Of a DNA stretch of 64,000 nucleotides, positions 27,952 to 40,233 are shown piece after piece. The stretch is from Sphingomonas sp. GM_Shp_1. Its GTDB lineage: Bacteria; Pseudomonadota; Alphaproteobacteria; Sphingomonadales; Sphingomonadaceae. Location of the stretch: the NCBI RefSeq assembly GCF_026540895.1, contig NZ_JALNUR010000001.1, positions 186,001-250,000 on the forward strand, read 5' to 3'. Position 1 is the first letter of the stretch. The number at the start of each line of letters is the position of its first letter. The notes under the pieces were generated by a model. That model was not told the origin of the DNA and made no database searches. It worked only from the letters and a program-made list of their open reading frames with translations. Position numbers and translations under genes: made by a program.

Positions 27952-29559
27952 ATGAACGAACGGATTCCGGAAATCGGTTTGCAGGCGCAGGGGATCGAGA
28001 CCCGCGCGACGCTCCACTGGAACCTGGTCACCGCGCGGCTGATCGAGACCGCCGTGGCGCGTGGTGAGGGCAAGCTGTCGGCGGACGGTCCGCTGGTGGT
28101 CGAGACGGGCGAGCACACCGGGCGTTCGGCGCAGGACAAGTTCATGGTCCGCGATGACGAGACCCGCGACACCGTCTGGTGGGGCAAGACCAACAAGCCG
28201 ATGAGCCCCGACGACTTCGCCGCGCTGAAGGCCGATTTCTTCGCCGCGCTCGGCCAGAAGGAAAATCTGTTCGTCCAGGATCTGTACGGCGGATCGCAGC
28301 CCGAGCACCGGGTGCGCGTGCGCGTCATCAACGAGCTCGCCTGGCATAATCTGTTCATCCGCACGATGCTGGTCCGCCCGGAAGAGCATGAGCTGCGCAA
28401 GTTCGTCGCCGACTATACGATCATCGACCTGCCCAGCTTCCGCGCCGACCCCGCGCGTCATGGCTGCCGCTCCTCGACCGTCATCGCGGTCAACATGACC
28501 GAGAAGCTGATCCTGATCGGCGGCACGCGTTATGCGGGCGAGATGAAGAAGTCGGTCTTCGGCCTGCTCAACTATCTGCTGCCGACGACGGGCGTGATGC
28601 CGATGCACTGTTCGGCCAATATGGGCGCGGACGGGTCGACGGCGGTGTTCTTCGGCCTGTCGGGCACCGGCAAGACGACGCTGTCGGCGGACGCCAGCCG
28701 CACCCTGATCGGCGATGACGAGCATGGCTGGTCGGACACGGCGGTCTTCAATTTCGAGGGCGGCTGCTATGCCAAGATGATCCGCCTGTCGCCCGAGGCG
28801 GAGCCGGAGATTTTTGCGACCACCAAGCGCTTCGGCACGGTGCTCGAGAATGTCGTGATGGACCCGGTCACGCGCCAGCTCGACCTGAATGACAACAGCC
28901 TGGCCGAGAACAGCCGGGGGGCGTACCCGATCGACTTCATCCCCAATGCGTCGAAGGACAATATGGGGGGCGTGCCGCGCAATATCGTGATGCTGACGGC
29001 GGACGCTTACGGCATCCTGCCGCCGATCGCCAAACTGACCCCCGAACAGGCGATGTACCACTTCCTGTCGGGCTATACCGCGCGCGTGGCGGGCACCGAG
29101 ATCGGCGTGACCGAGCCGGATGCGACCTTCTCGACCTGTTTCGGCGCACCGTTCATGCCGCGTCATCCGTCGGTCTATGGCAATCTGCTGAAGGAGCGGA
29201 TCGCCAAGGGCGGCGTGGATTGCTGGCTGGTCAACACCGGCTGGACCGGTGGCAAGTACGGCGTCGGCAATCGCATGCCGATCAAGGCGACCCGCGCGCT
29301 GCTCAACGCCGCACTCGATGGCAGCCTGAACCAGGTCGAGTTCCGCACCGATCCGAATTTCGGCTTCCAAGTGCCGGTTGCGGTACCGGGCGTCGATCCG
29401 GCGATCCTCAACCCGCGCGACACTTGGGCCGACAAGGCGGCCTATGACGCGACGGCGGCCAAGCTGGTCGATCTGTTCAACGAGAATTTCCAGCAGTTCG
29501 CCGAGCATGTCGACGAAGGCGTCCGCGCGGCGGCACCGAAGGTTTCGGTCATGGTGTAA
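27952..29559 (+). CDS. pckA: Phosphoenolpyruvate carboxykinase (ATP)
   Basis: A 535-residue gluconeogenic enzyme that converts oxaloacetate and ATP to phosphoenolpyruvate. The phosphate-binding loop is [15 protein letters not shown], the metal site [10 protein letters not shown], and the ATP-PEPCK signature lies in [20 protein letters not shown]. The start at ATG 27952 is backed by GAGGAAGC eight bases upstream. Its divergent pairing with chvI is conserved in alphaproteobacteria, where ChvGI controls pckA. Confidence 0.95.
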   Translation: MNERIPEIGLQAQGIETRATLHWNLVTARLIETAVARGEGKLSADGPLVVETGEHTGRSAQDKFMVRDDETRDTVWWGKTNKPMSPDDFAALKADFFAALGQKENLFVQDLYGGSQPEHRVRVRVINELAWHNLFIRTMLVRPEEHELRKFVADYTIIDLPSFRADPARHGCRSSTVIAVNMTEKLILIGGTRYAGEMKKSVFGLLNYLLPTTGVMPMHCSANMGADGSTAVFFGLSGTGKTTLSADASRTLIGDDEHGWSDTAVFNFEGGCYAKMIRLSPEAEPEIFATTKRFGTVLENVVMDPVTRQLDLNDNSLAENSRGAYPIDFIPNASKDNMGGVPRNIVMLTADAYGILPPIAKLTPEQAMYHFLSGYTARVAGTEIGVTEPDATFSTCFGAPFMPRHPSVYGNLLKERIAKGGVDCWLVNTGWTGGKYGVGNRMPIKATRALLNAALDGSLNQVEFRTDPNFGFQVPVAVPGVDPAILNPRDTWADKAAYDATAAKLVDLFNENFQQFAEHVDEGVRAAAPKVSVMV

Positions 29560-29599
29560 TCTGAAGGCGGGGAGGGCGCTCGGGTGAGCGTCCTCCCTT

Positions 29600-29748
29600 G
29601 GCCTTCGACTGCGCTCAGGCTGAAAGTACGGACCGTCGCCCCAGCGCAGGCTGGGGCCTTTGGCTATGGAGGAAATCCTCTCGGAAGATCCCAGCCTTCG
29701 CTGGGATGACGGGATTATCTGCATACAGCTTGAGCGAAGTCGAAGGCC
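29600..29748. repeat. Inverted TTCGACT/CTCAG repeat flanking CCCAGC palindromes
   Basis: Between pckA and the convergent nfeD gene. The outer arms (about 29600-29622, GGCCTTCGACTGCGCTCAGG, and 29726-29748, CTTGAGCGAAGTCGAAGGCC) are inverted copies of the family also seen at 22379-22617. Inside are two short palindromes, CCCCAGCGCAGGCTGGGG (29639-29656) and TCCCAGCCTTCGCTGGGA (29690-29707). The rest of the gap holds no gene, and the structure may end both convergent transcripts. Confidence 0.7.
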
Positions 29749-29765
29749 ACGCCCCACCGCCAGCC

Positions 29766-30208
29766 TCAGTCTAAAGGCTCGACCAACAAAACCCCGCCAT
29801 CGACATGCGCGACCCGCAACCGGGTTCCGCTCTCCGCGTCCGGCCCGCGCACCGGCCACTCGCCATCGCCCAACCGTGCCCGACCCTCGCCCCCGACGAT
29901 CGGTGTCGTGACGGTAACGACCTGCCCCCGCAACCGCAGCGCGGGCGCATTCAAGACCGGGGCGTCGCTCTCGACCGGAAAGTCCCGGTACCAGCGCCGC
30001 CCGATCACCACGCACACCACGCTCCACACCGCGAAATCGGCGAGTTGCAGCCCGATCGGCAGGTCCGGCAGCGCCCAGGTGGTCAGTGCCGTCACCCCCG
30101 CCGCAATGGCGAGGAAGATCAGGAAAACCCCCGGCACCAGCAGTTCGGCGATGCCGAGCGCCAGCCCTGCCGCCAGCCACAGCGCGGCGGGATCGATTTC
30201 GCCGAACG

Positions 30209-30212
<4 letters not shown>
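29766..30212 (-). CDS. NfeD family membrane protein
   Basis: A 148-residue protein with two to three N-terminal membrane segments (ALWLAAGLALGIAELLVPGV, FLIFLAIAAGVTAL) and a C-terminal OB-like soluble domain beginning at about residue 90 (RLRGQVVTVTTPIVGGEGRA). NfeD proteins associate with SPFH/stomatin proteins, and the gene is directly downstream of one with a 4-base GTGA overlap, so they probably form a membrane complex. GTG start. Confidence 0.88.
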
Positions 30213-32766
<2,554 letters not shown>

Positions 32767-32784
32767 CCTGAAAGGCTTGTCCGC

Positions 32785-33972
32785 ATGACGCCTGCCGCAC
32801 GCACCCAGGCGGCGATCGAGTTGCTCGACGCGATCGTCGCCGCCGCGGCGAGCGGCGGGGCGGCGGCGGATACGCTGATCGCGCGCTATTTCGCCGCGCG
32901 TCGCTATGCCGGATCGAAGGATCGGCGGGCGGTGCGCGAACTGGTCTATGCCGCCATCCGCCAGGCGGGGCCGGTGCCTGTCTCGGGCCGCGCCGCGATG
33001 GTCGCGGTGGCGGATCGTGATCCGGCGCTCGCCGCGACCTTCGACGGGCAGGGCCATGGGCCCGCACCGATCACGCCGGACGAACCCCGCGCCGAGGGGG
33101 GTATCGCACCCGATTGGCTGGTCGAGGCGCTGACCGCGTCCGGGCTGGACGAAACGCAACAGGCCGCACTGGTCGATCGCGCGCCGCTGGACGTTCGGGT
33201 GAACAGCCTCTCGACGACGCGACAGGCGGTGCTGGAGCAACTGCCCGACGCCATCCCCACGCCGCTCGCACCGCTGGGGCTTCGCCTGGCGAGCGGAACG
33301 CCGATCGAGCAATCCGATCTCTATCGCGCCGGTCTGGTCGAGGTGCAGGACGAGGGCAGCCAACTGGTCGGGGCCGCGCTGGCGGCTCGGCCCGGCGAAT
33401 GGTTGGTCGATCTGTGCGCCGGAGCGGGCGGCAAGACGCTCCAGATCGCCGCGGCCATGGACAATCGTGGGGCGCTGCTCGCCTGCGATATCGACCGGGC
33501 ACGGTTGCAGAAGCTGCCCCCGCGTGCCGAACGCGCAGGGGCGACGATCATCGAAAGCCGCTTGCTCAATCCCGGTCATGAGGCGGAGATGCTGTCCGAC
33601 TGGGCGGGCAAAGCGGACGGGGTGCTGATCGATGCCCCCTGTTCGGGCACCGGCACCTGGCGCCGCAACCCGGAGGCGCGCTGGCGGCTGACGCCCGATC
33701 GCCTGGCGCGACTGCGCGTGATGCAGGAGCAGGTCTTGTCGGTCGGGGCCGGGCTGGTCAAGCCGGGCGGGCGGATGATCTATATCGTCTGCTCGCTGCT
33801 TGATGCCGAGGGGACGGAGCAGGTCGCGACGTTCCTGGCGAGCCATCCGGGCTGGTCGGCCGAGCCGGTCGAACCGGCGGTCGGTGCACGGCATGGCCTG
33901 GGCCATCGGCTTGATCCCGCCAGCCACGGCACCGACGGCTTTTTTGTCGCCTGCCTTCGGGCGCCATGCTAG
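32785..33972 (+). CDS. RsmB-like rRNA m5C methyltransferase
   Basis: A 395-residue RNA cytosine-5 methyltransferase of the NOL1/NOP2/RsmB family. An N-terminal NusB-like helical region (about 1-130) precedes the Rossmann domain with LVDLCAGAGGKTLQIA, VLIDAPCSGTGTWRRNPE (motif IV, with one of the two conserved cysteines) and IYIVCSLLDAEGTEQV (motif VI cysteine; the usual TCS is VCS here). Target is probably 16S rRNA. It lies 18 bases after guaB on the same strand, and a TPR gene overlaps its 3' end by a few bases. Confidence 0.88.
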   Translation: MTPAARTQAAIELLDAIVAAAASGGAAADTLIARYFAARRYAGSKDRRAVRELVYAAIRQAGPVPVSGRAAMVAVADRDPALAATFDGQGHGPAPITPDEPRAEGGIAPDWLVEALTASGLDETQQAALVDRAPLDVRVNSLSTTRQAVLEQLPDAIPTPLAPLGLRLASGTPIEQSDLYRAGLVEVQDEGSQLVGAALAARPGEWLVDLCAGAGGKTLQIAAAMDNRGALLACDIDRARLQKLPPRAERAGATIIESRLLNPGHEAEMLSDWAGKADGVLIDAPCSGTGTWRRNPEARWRLTPDRLARLRVMQEQVLSVGAGLVKPGGRMIYIVCSLLDAEGTEQVATFLASHPGWSAEPVEPAVGARHGLGHRLDPASHGTDGFFVACLRAPC

Positions 33973-34004
33973 CATTCGGCTCAGTGCCCAGTCCGGAGTT
34001 CCTC

Positions 34005-34508
34005 ATGCGTTTGACGTCCCTGGCCGCCGCCGCCGCACTGGCGGTGGTTTCGGTTTCCACCTCGCTCAGCGGCCAGCGCCCCGACAGCCAGATCGATGTC
34101 CGATCGCTGCAACTGCTGGAGCAGGGACGCAGCCTGAAGGCGGCGGGCAATCTGGACGGTGCGACCGACGTGCTGGAAACCGCGGTGACGGTCGACCCGC
34201 GCAACCGTGCCGCCTTCGTCCTGCTGGCCGAGGTCGCCGATGCGCGCGGGCTGCCGGGCAAGGCGATCCGGCTCTATCGCGAGGCGCTGTTGCTCGATCC
34301 CAATGACCTGAAGGCGTTGCGCGGGCAGGGCGAAGCGCTGGTGCAGCGCGGCGCGGTCGCGCGGGCGAAGGACAATCTCGCCAAGATCAAGACGCTCTGC
34401 AAATCCGACTGCGCCGAGGCCACCGCGCTGGCCGCGCAGATCGCCAAGGGCCCGCCCGCCCCCGTGACGACCGCGCAGGTCGATACCAAGGGTCAGACGA
34501 AGCAGTAA
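34005..34508 (+). CDS. Exported TPR-domain protein
   Basis: A 167-residue protein with a signal-peptide-like N-terminus (MRLTSLAAAAALAVVSVSTS) and two to three tetratricopeptide units in the middle (LLEQGRSLKAAGNLDGATDV, AAFVLLAEVADARGLPGKAI, RLYREALLLDPNDLKALRGQ). It ends with a disordered, Thr/Gln-rich tail. TPR proteins mediate protein contacts in the periplasm; no specific partner is visible. I chose ATG 34005 over 33966, which would run into the signal peptide with a non-hydrophobic prefix. Confidence 0.75.
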   Translation: MRLTSLAAAAALAVVSVSTSLSGQRPDSQIDVRSLQLLEQGRSLKAAGNLDGATDVLETAVTVDPRNRAAFVLLAEVADARGLPGKAIRLYREALLLDPNDLKALRGQGEALVQRGAVARAKDNLAKIKTLCKSDCAEATALAAQIAKGPPAPVTTAQVDTKGQTKQ

Positions 34509-34510
34509 CG

Positions 34511-34534
34511 ATCCTCCCCGCGAGTGGGGAGGAT
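34511..34534. terminator. Bidirectional hairpin terminator
   Basis: ATCCTCCCC (34511-34519) pairs with GGGGAGGAT (34526-34534) across a six-base loop. It sits between the stops of convergent TPR and rsmA genes, just two bases after the TPR stop. It probably ends both transcripts, although neither side has a strong T-run. It belongs to the same CCTCCCC palindrome family as 1646-1672. Confidence 0.65.
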
Positions 34535-34536
34535 GT

Positions 34537-35361
34537 TCAGCCCAGCGCGCGGGCCAGGGCGATGAACTCTTCGACCGACAGCGTTTCTGCCCGACGCGCG
34601 GGGTCGATCCCGATCGACTCCATCGCCTCGACCGCACCGGCGACCGGCTTCAGGCTCTGGCGCAGCATCTTGCGACGCTGGCCGAAGGCGGCGGCGGTCA
34701 GGCGCTCCAGAGTACGGAAGCCGACCCCCTCCGGCGCGGGCTTGGGGGTGATGTGGACCACCGCCGACATCACCTTGGGCGGCGGGGTGAAGGCGGAGCG
34801 ATGGACCGGCATTGCGATGCGCGATTCGCTCCGCCACTGAGTCAGCACCGCCAGCCGACCATAGGCCGACTGGTCGGGCGCGGCGACGATCCGCTCGGCG
34901 ACTTCCTTCTGGAACATCAGCGTGCAGGACTGCCACCAGGGCAACCAGGCGCCCGACAGCCAGCCGACCAGCAGCGGCGTCCCCACATTGTACGGCAGGT
35001 TGGAGACGATGTGCGGCTTGCTCTCGAACAATTCCGGCGCGTTGATGCGCAGGGCATCGCCCTCGATCACCTTCAACCGTCCCGGAAAGGCCTCCGCCAG
35101 TTCGGCGAGGGCGGGGATGCAGCGGCGGTCGCGCTCGATCGCGGTCACCCGTCCGCCCGCCATCAACAGCGCGCGGGTCAGGCCGCCGGGACCGGGGCCG
35201 ATCTCCAGCACGTCCTGGTCGGTCAGATCGCCCGGAATGGCGGCGATCCGGGCCAGCAACTGGCCGTCGAACAGGAAATTCTGGCCCAGCGACTTGGCCG
35301 CCGACAGGCCATGACGCGCGATCACCTCGCGCAAAGGGGGCAGGGGCGTGACGGGGTCCAT
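34537..35361 (-). CDS. rsmA: 16S rRNA dimethyladenosine transferase RsmA (KsgA)
   Basis: A 274-residue enzyme that dimethylates two adenosines near the 3' end of 16S rRNA. Motif I is [16 protein letters not shown], the adenine-binding motif IV is [14 protein letters not shown], and the C-terminal PRMT-type region includes [17 protein letters not shown] and [17 protein letters not shown] 35361 begins two bases before the pdxA stop codon region, so the two are tightly coupled. It is the last gene of lptD-surA-pdxA-rsmA. Confidence 0.95.
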   Translation of the reverse strand: MDPVTPLPPLREVIARHGLSAAKSLGQNFLFDGQLLARIAAIPGDLTDQDVLEIGPGPGGLTRALLMAGGRVTAIERDRRCIPALAELAEAFPGRLKVIEGDALRINAPELFESKPHIVSNLPYNVGTPLLVGWLSGAWLPWWQSCTLMFQKEVAERIVAAPDQSAYGRLAVLTQWRSESRIAMPVHRSAFTPPPKVMSAVVHITPKPAPEGVGFRTLERLTAAAFGQRRKMLRQSLKPVAGAVEAMESIGIDPARRAETLSVEEFIALARALG

Positions 35362-35362
35362 G

Positions 35363-36358
35363 TCAGGCGGCGGCTTCGGCCCGGCGTCTGGCGGCATCGC
35401 CCGCCATGGCGATGGCGGCGATCATCGCGCCGGGATGCGCGCGGTCCTGCCCCGCGATACCGAAGGCGGTGCCGTGATCGGGCGAGGTGCGCACGATCGG
35501 CAGGCCCAGCGTGATGTTCACGCCCTCGTCGAAATGCAGCGTCTTGATCGGCACCAGCGCCTGATCGTGATAGCAGCACAGGGCGGCGTCATAAGCGGCG
35601 CGCGCGCGCGGGTGGAACAACGTGTCGGCGGCGAAGGGCCCCGTCGCGTCGATCCCTTCGGCGCGAAGCTGCGCGATGGCGGGTTCGATCAGCTCGATCT
35701 CCTCGCGCCCGATCGCGCCGCTCTCGCCCGCATGGGGGTTGAGCCCGGCAAAGGCGAGGCGCGGCGTCCTGATCCCGAAATTCTTGCACAGCCCGCGCGC
35801 GGTCGCCCGCCCCTTGGCGACGAGTAGGTCAATGGACAACAGCCCAGATACGGCGGCGAGCGGGACATGGGTGGTGATCGGCACGACCCGCAAGGACGGC
35901 CCCGCCAGCATCATCACGGCATTTTCGCCCGCGACCCCGCAACGCTCCGCGACGAACTCGGTCTGGCCGGGATGGCTGAAACCGATGCCGTAGAGCTGCG
36001 CCTTGCTGACCGGTCCCGTGACCAGCGCACTCGCCGCCTCCGAGCGGACCAGTCCGACCGCCAGCTCCAGCGCATGGAGCGCGCAGCGCGCGCCCTCCAC
36101 GTCCGGCTGGCCAGGTCGAATCTCGCCCCCATCGTCGACGGACAGGATGGGCAGTGCTTGGTCGAAGGCGGCGACGGCGGCTGCCATGTCCGACACCCGG
36201 ACGGTGGGACCGCTCCACACCCGCTCGATCGCGCGGGCATCACCGACCGCCAGAAAGGGCGGCAGTCCGGCATCGGCACGTGCGGCCCAGGCCTTGGCGA
36301 TGATCTCCGGCCCGATCCCCGCCGGGTCGCCCATCGAGATCGCGAGTGGCCGGATCAT
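35363..36358 (-). CDS. pdxA: 4-hydroxythreonine-4-phosphate dehydrogenase
   Basis: A 331-residue NAD-dependent enzyme of pyridoxal 5'-phosphate synthesis. The metal and substrate sites are visible in [23 protein letters not shown] and [14 protein letters not shown], and the N-terminus [19 protein letters not shown] is diagnostic. Within the lptD-surA-pdxA-rsmA unit it follows surA after about 13 bases, as in many Gram-negatives. Confidence 0.95.
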   Translation of the reverse strand: MIRPLAISMGDPAGIGPEIIAKAWAARADAGLPPFLAVGDARAIERVWSGPTVRVSDMAAAVAAFDQALPILSVDDGGEIRPGQPDVEGARCALHALELAVGLVRSEAASALVTGPVSKAQLYGIGFSHPGQTEFVAERCGVAGENAVMMLAGPSLRVVPITTHVPLAAVSGLLSIDLLVAKGRATARGLCKNFGIRTPRLAFAGLNPHAGESGAIGREEIELIEPAIAQLRAEGIDATGPFAADTLFHPRARAAYDAALCCYHDQALVPIKTLHFDEGVNITLGLPIVRTSPDHGTAFGIAGQDRAHPGAMIAAIAMAGDAARRRAEAAA

Positions 36359-36371
36359 CGCATCAGTCCCA

Positions 36372-37754
36372 TCAGCGATATTCGATCACCGCGTCGCGAC
36401 GAAGATCGCGCATCTTCTGGTTCGCGCGCAGGTTGACCCGCTGTTGTTCGACTTGGTTCTGGATCTGGTCGCTGGTCGGCAGATTGCCCGAACGCGGCTC
36501 CTCGCGGTCGCACAGCACCAGCGAGCGGACACCCTGTTCCGGTGAACCGAAGGGCGGCGTCGCCTGGCCGATCTGGAGTTTCAACAGGATTTCCTGAAGC
36601 GGCGCAGGCAACTGGCGGATGGTGACCTGGTCGTTGTCGACCACCTCGGCCTTCAAGGTCGTCGCCACGCGCTGCACGTCGCCGCAGCCCCGGATCGCCT
36701 GCGTCGCCTTGGCGAATTCGGCGGCACGTGCGCTGGCCTGGGCCTGGGTCGTGCCCGCCGGGAACTTCACGGTCAACTGCTTGAGTGAGAGGCGCGAATC
36801 GCGTGGATCGGCGGTCAGCACCTGGCGCTTGTCGGTCAGGTACAGGATCGAAAAGCCGCCCGGAATCTGGATCGGTCCGGCGACCTGGCCGACCTCCATC
36901 TGCTGCGCCGCCGACTGAAGCTCGGGCGGCAGTTGCGCGGCGCGGACCCAGCCCAGGTCGCCATTGACCGCGCGGGTCGACGCCTCGGAGAAGCTGCGCG
37001 CGAAATATTCGAAGGGCTGCTGCCCCTTCTGGATCTCGGCGATGATCTGGCGCGCATTGGCGAAGACCTGCTGCTGCGTCGCCTCGTTCGCCGAAAGGAA
37101 GATTTCCTTGAGGTTATATTCCTCGGTGCCCTTGGCGGCTTCCAGGCGGGCGCGGATCGCGTTCACCTCTTCGTCGCCGACATTGACGAACGGCTCGACC
37201 CGCTTGCGTAAGTAGCGGCTCCACGCCAGCTCGCCCTCGATCTGGCGGCGCATCGAACGATCCGACGAACCGACCGAGCGCAGGAAGGTCGTCATCGCGG
37301 TCGGCGTCTTGCCGAACTGTTGCGAGAAACGGGCATAGGCCTGGTTGATCTCGTCCGGCGTGACCGTGATGTCGGCGGTCTTCGCCTCCTGGATCTGCAA
37401 CGTCTCGTCGATCAGCTGACGCAGGATCTGCATGCGCAGGCGGTCGCGATCCTCGGGCGACAGGTTGGTGACGTTGTTCAGCGCCATGGCCAGCGCCATG
37501 CGCTGGTCGATGTCGGTCTGGGTCAGGACCGTGTCGTTGACGATCGCGGTCGGCTTGCGGACATTGGGGTCCAGCTTGCCGAAGAGTTGCAGGTTGGAGG
37601 GGATGTTCAGCCCGCCCGTATCCGGCACCGCCTGATCGGGCACGGTCTGGGCCAGCGTGCCGGCGGCCGCCGCGGCCATCATCATCGTCACGCCCGCGCG
37701 AAGAAAGCGGCCCTTGGTACGAATGTCGTTCTTCACCGTGTCTGTGATCCTCAT
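36372..37754 (-). CDS. surA: Periplasmic chaperone / peptidyl-prolyl isomerase SurA
   Basis: A 460-residue outer-membrane-protein chaperone. The signal-peptide region (RFLRAGVTMMMAAAAAGTLA) precedes the SurA N-domain with AIVNDTVLTQTDIDQRMALA. The first parvulin PPIase domain lies around residues 205-310 (EYNLKEIFLSA, NGDLGWVRAAQLPPELQ, GGFSILYLTDKR). A second, degenerate parvulin-like region follows. Start ATG 37754 is chosen; an ATG at 37799 would extend it with non-hydrophobic residues ahead of the signal peptide. Its best client in this operon is LptD. Confidence 0.9.
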   Translation of the reverse strand: MRITDTVKNDIRTKGRFLRAGVTMMMAAAAAGTLAQTVPDQAVPDTGGLNIPSNLQLFGKLDPNVRKPTAIVNDTVLTQTDIDQRMALAMALNNVTNLSPEDRDRLRMQILRQLIDETLQIQEAKTADITVTPDEINQAYARFSQQFGKTPTAMTTFLRSVGSSDRSMRRQIEGELAWSRYLRKRVEPFVNVGDEEVNAIRARLEAAKGTEEYNLKEIFLSANEATQQQVFANARQIIAEIQKGQQPFEYFARSFSEASTRAVNGDLGWVRAAQLPPELQSAAQQMEVGQVAGPIQIPGGFSILYLTDKRQVLTADPRDSRLSLKQLTVKFPAGTTQAQASARAAEFAKATQAIRGCGDVQRVATTLKAEVVDNDQVTIRQLPAPLQEILLKLQIGQATPPFGSPEQGVRSLVLCDREEPRSGNLPTSDQIQNQVEQQRVNLRANQKMRDLRRDAVIEYR

Positions 37755-37812
37755 CGCGCCTGAATGGGGCGCGTAACCGTCGCGATATGGCTCGACCATG
37801 CTGAATACCGGC

Positions 37813-40062
37813 TTAGCGACCGAGATTGGTGAACGCCAGCGTCAACAGGAAGCTGTTGCCCGCCCGCGCGTCGCCGGTGTTCACATAGTCCCGGCGCCAG
37901 GTGAAGCCCAGGCGGAGGCAGTCATCCTCATATTGCACGCCCAGCCGGTGGCGAATCGGATCGAAGCCGTTGGACAGCGACAGCGCGTCCTCCCGCCGGT
38001 CGGTCAGGTCGATCACGGTCGATCCGAAGGCCGACCAGAAGCGCGCGAACTGCACCCGCCCGGCCAGCCGGACCTCCTCGCGATCCTGCAAATCCTCGAT
38101 CGATGTGAAGATATTACGGTTCAACCGCAGATAGCCCGCCTGGAAATAGGTGGCGCGGGAGCCGACCGTCGCATCGATCTCGTTCCGGCGAACCGCGAAG
38201 CTGTCCTTGTCCAGCCGGAAGCGGTGGGTCAGCGAGACGAAATCGCGGAAGCGCAGCTCGGTCCGCCCGACGATATCCGACCAGCGATCCGACAGGCCGG
38301 TGCCCGGATAGAGGATGGTCGGGCGGTCGTTCAGGCGGAAACTCTGTCCGACGATCGTGTCGAAGGTGAAGCCCGGCAGGGTCAGTGCCCATTGCGCGCC
38401 ATAGGTGATGCGGGTCGAATCCTCGAATCGGTCGTAACCGGGGAAGCGGTTCAGCGCGAAGAGGTTCGAATCCTCCAGATCGACCGAGCGGGCATCCTCG
38501 TTCGGGATTTCGATATTCTTGATCTTGGGGCTGGCGACGATCTGGACGCGCGGGGTGAAGCGCTGGCTGCCGCCCCAGAGCTCGCCGACGAACGGCCATT
38601 TCACATCGACCGCGAGCGCACCGATGGCGCGCCCCTGAAACCCTTCCAGCCCCTGATAGACGAGGGGAGTGGAGACGATGTTGTTGGAATTATAGGCATC
38701 GCCACGACCATAGGCGGTGAAGGTCACCTCCTGACCCCAGTTGGTCAGACGGCGCAGATCCCAGCGCAGGCTGGCGAAGGCACGCTGCGTATCCTGGCCC
38801 GCGGTGCGGCTGATCGCCAGGGTGTTGAGCTGCATCTCGAACTTGCCGCCGAGCAGGCCGTCGTCGAAGCGACGGCGATAGTCGATCTCGGGCAGGGCGA
38901 TCGGCTGTTGTCCCTGCGGATCGTTGACGCGCAGCGTTTCGACATACCAGCCGGTCAGCGAGAAATAGCTGTCCTTGTCGATATGCTCGAGGCTGGCGGT
39001 GGTGCGCAGCCGGTCGTCGCGCGAAATGTCGTAGCGGCGCAGGAAGGTGCGGTCGGTGGTGATCCGCATCGACCCCGACAGGCTCCATTCGGGCGAGAAC
39101 TGGTAGCGCCCGACCGCGTCGAGATAGCCGCGAAACGCCTGGGTCGTGTCGGTCGGGTTCAGGGTGTTCAGATCGTCGCTGCGGCGGCTGGCGGTGCCAT
39201 AGCCGGTGACCCGGAACGCGCCCTTGGTGCTCAGCGCCTCATATTGCGCCTCCAGCATCGGCAGGACGGCGGTGAAGACATGGGGCGTGACGGTCAGCCC
39301 CCTGTTGGGCGCCAGCCGCCAGTAATAGGGGACCGCGACTTCGACGCCGTTGACCCGGTCCAGCCGGATATCGGGGGTCAGGAAACCGCTGTCGCCGCCT
39401 GGCCCGACCGGGGCGGACAGGCGCGGCAGCGGGATGGTGGGCAGGCCGAACAGGTTCAGCCGCGCACCGTTGAAATACACACGCTGACGGTCGGGGCGAT
39501 AGGTGACGCGAACCGCCGTGATCTTCCACGACGGCTCCTTGGGGCAGCCTTCGGAGGTTTCGACGGCGCAGGGGGTATAGGCCGCGCGCTCCAGGTTGAC
39601 GGTGCCGTCCTGTTGCCGCGTGCCCCGGTCGGCGGCCAGGCGTCCGCCCTGTTCCAGCACGACCAGCATATTGTTGACCACGCCGTCCTTCAACGAGTCG
39701 GTCAACTCGATCTGGTCGCCATAGGCGATATCGCCCTCGGGATTGGTGATGGCGATGTTGCCGGTGGCCAGCACCTTGCCCGTCTTGCGGTTCCAGGTGA
39801 CCTTGTCGGCGCGCAGGCGCTCGCCCTCGCGGAACATGCGCACCTCGCCCGTGGCGGTGACGATGTCGGCGTTGAGGTCATATTCGAGCTGGTTGGCGCT
39901 GAACCGCACCTGATTGGGGTCTTCGGGTGCGGCCCCCTCCGACGGCGGCGGCGAGACGGCGCGGTCCTGAAGGTCCTGCGCGGCGGCGGGCGCGGCCGCC
40001 AGCAGGGCCAGGGACAGGGTGAAGGGCAGGGCGCTGCCGGTCAGAAGCGTCATTCGCAACAC
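37813..40062 (-). CDS. lptD: LPS-assembly protein LptD
   Basis: A 749-residue outer-membrane protein that inserts lipopolysaccharide into the outer leaflet with LptE. It has a signal peptide (LTGSALPFTLSLALLAAAPAAAQ), an N-terminal OstA/LptA jellyroll (about 45-150: FSANQLEYDLNADIVTATGE), and a large C-terminal LptD barrel (about 170-749). Cysteines are few: two in CAVETSEGC after the jellyroll and one in EDDCLRLGF near the C-terminus, so the E. coli four-cysteine disulfide layout is not conserved. It is the first gene of the operon with surA, pdxA and rsmA, divergent from pepA. Confidence 0.93.
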   Translation of the reverse strand: MLRMTLLTGSALPFTLSLALLAAAPAAAQDLQDRAVSPPPSEGAAPEDPNQVRFSANQLEYDLNADIVTATGEVRMFREGERLRADKVTWNRKTGKVLATGNIAITNPEGDIAYGDQIELTDSLKDGVVNNMLVVLEQGGRLAADRGTRQQDGTVNLERAAYTPCAVETSEGCPKEPSWKITAVRVTYRPDRQRVYFNGARLNLFGLPTIPLPRLSAPVGPGGDSGFLTPDIRLDRVNGVEVAVPYYWRLAPNRGLTVTPHVFTAVLPMLEAQYEALSTKGAFRVTGYGTASRRSDDLNTLNPTDTTQAFRGYLDAVGRYQFSPEWSLSGSMRITTDRTFLRRYDISRDDRLRTTASLEHIDKDSYFSLTGWYVETLRVNDPQGQQPIALPEIDYRRRFDDGLLGGKFEMQLNTLAISRTAGQDTQRAFASLRWDLRRLTNWGQEVTFTAYGRGDAYNSNNIVSTPLVYQGLEGFQGRAIGALAVDVKWPFVGELWGGSQRFTPRVQIVASPKIKNIEIPNEDARSVDLEDSNLFALNRFPGYDRFEDSTRITYGAQWALTLPGFTFDTIVGQSFRLNDRPTILYPGTGLSDRWSDIVGRTELRFRDFVSLTHRFRLDKDSFAVRRNEIDATVGSRATYFQAGYLRLNRNIFTSIEDLQDREEVRLAGRVQFARFWSAFGSTVIDLTDRREDALSLSNGFDPIRHRLGVQYEDDCLRLGFTWRRDYVNTGDARAGNSFLLTLAFTNLGR

Positions 40063-40233
40063 GATGATATCTGGTCCGTCCTTGCCGACACGAAGAGAAA
40101 GCCGCCCGGGCAGGGCGACGCCGCTGAACGCCCGCCTATCGCATCACCGGCGGCTTGCTGCAATCGCGCGCTTGCCACCACGGTCCAAGAGCCTAGATGA
40201 TAGCAACTGTTACGAGTTCATCAGAGGGTTCCT

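Noticed and set aside
37798-40200. Long plus-strand open frame across lptD
   Set aside because: Antisense to lptD, which has signal peptide and both LptD domains; the other frame has none.
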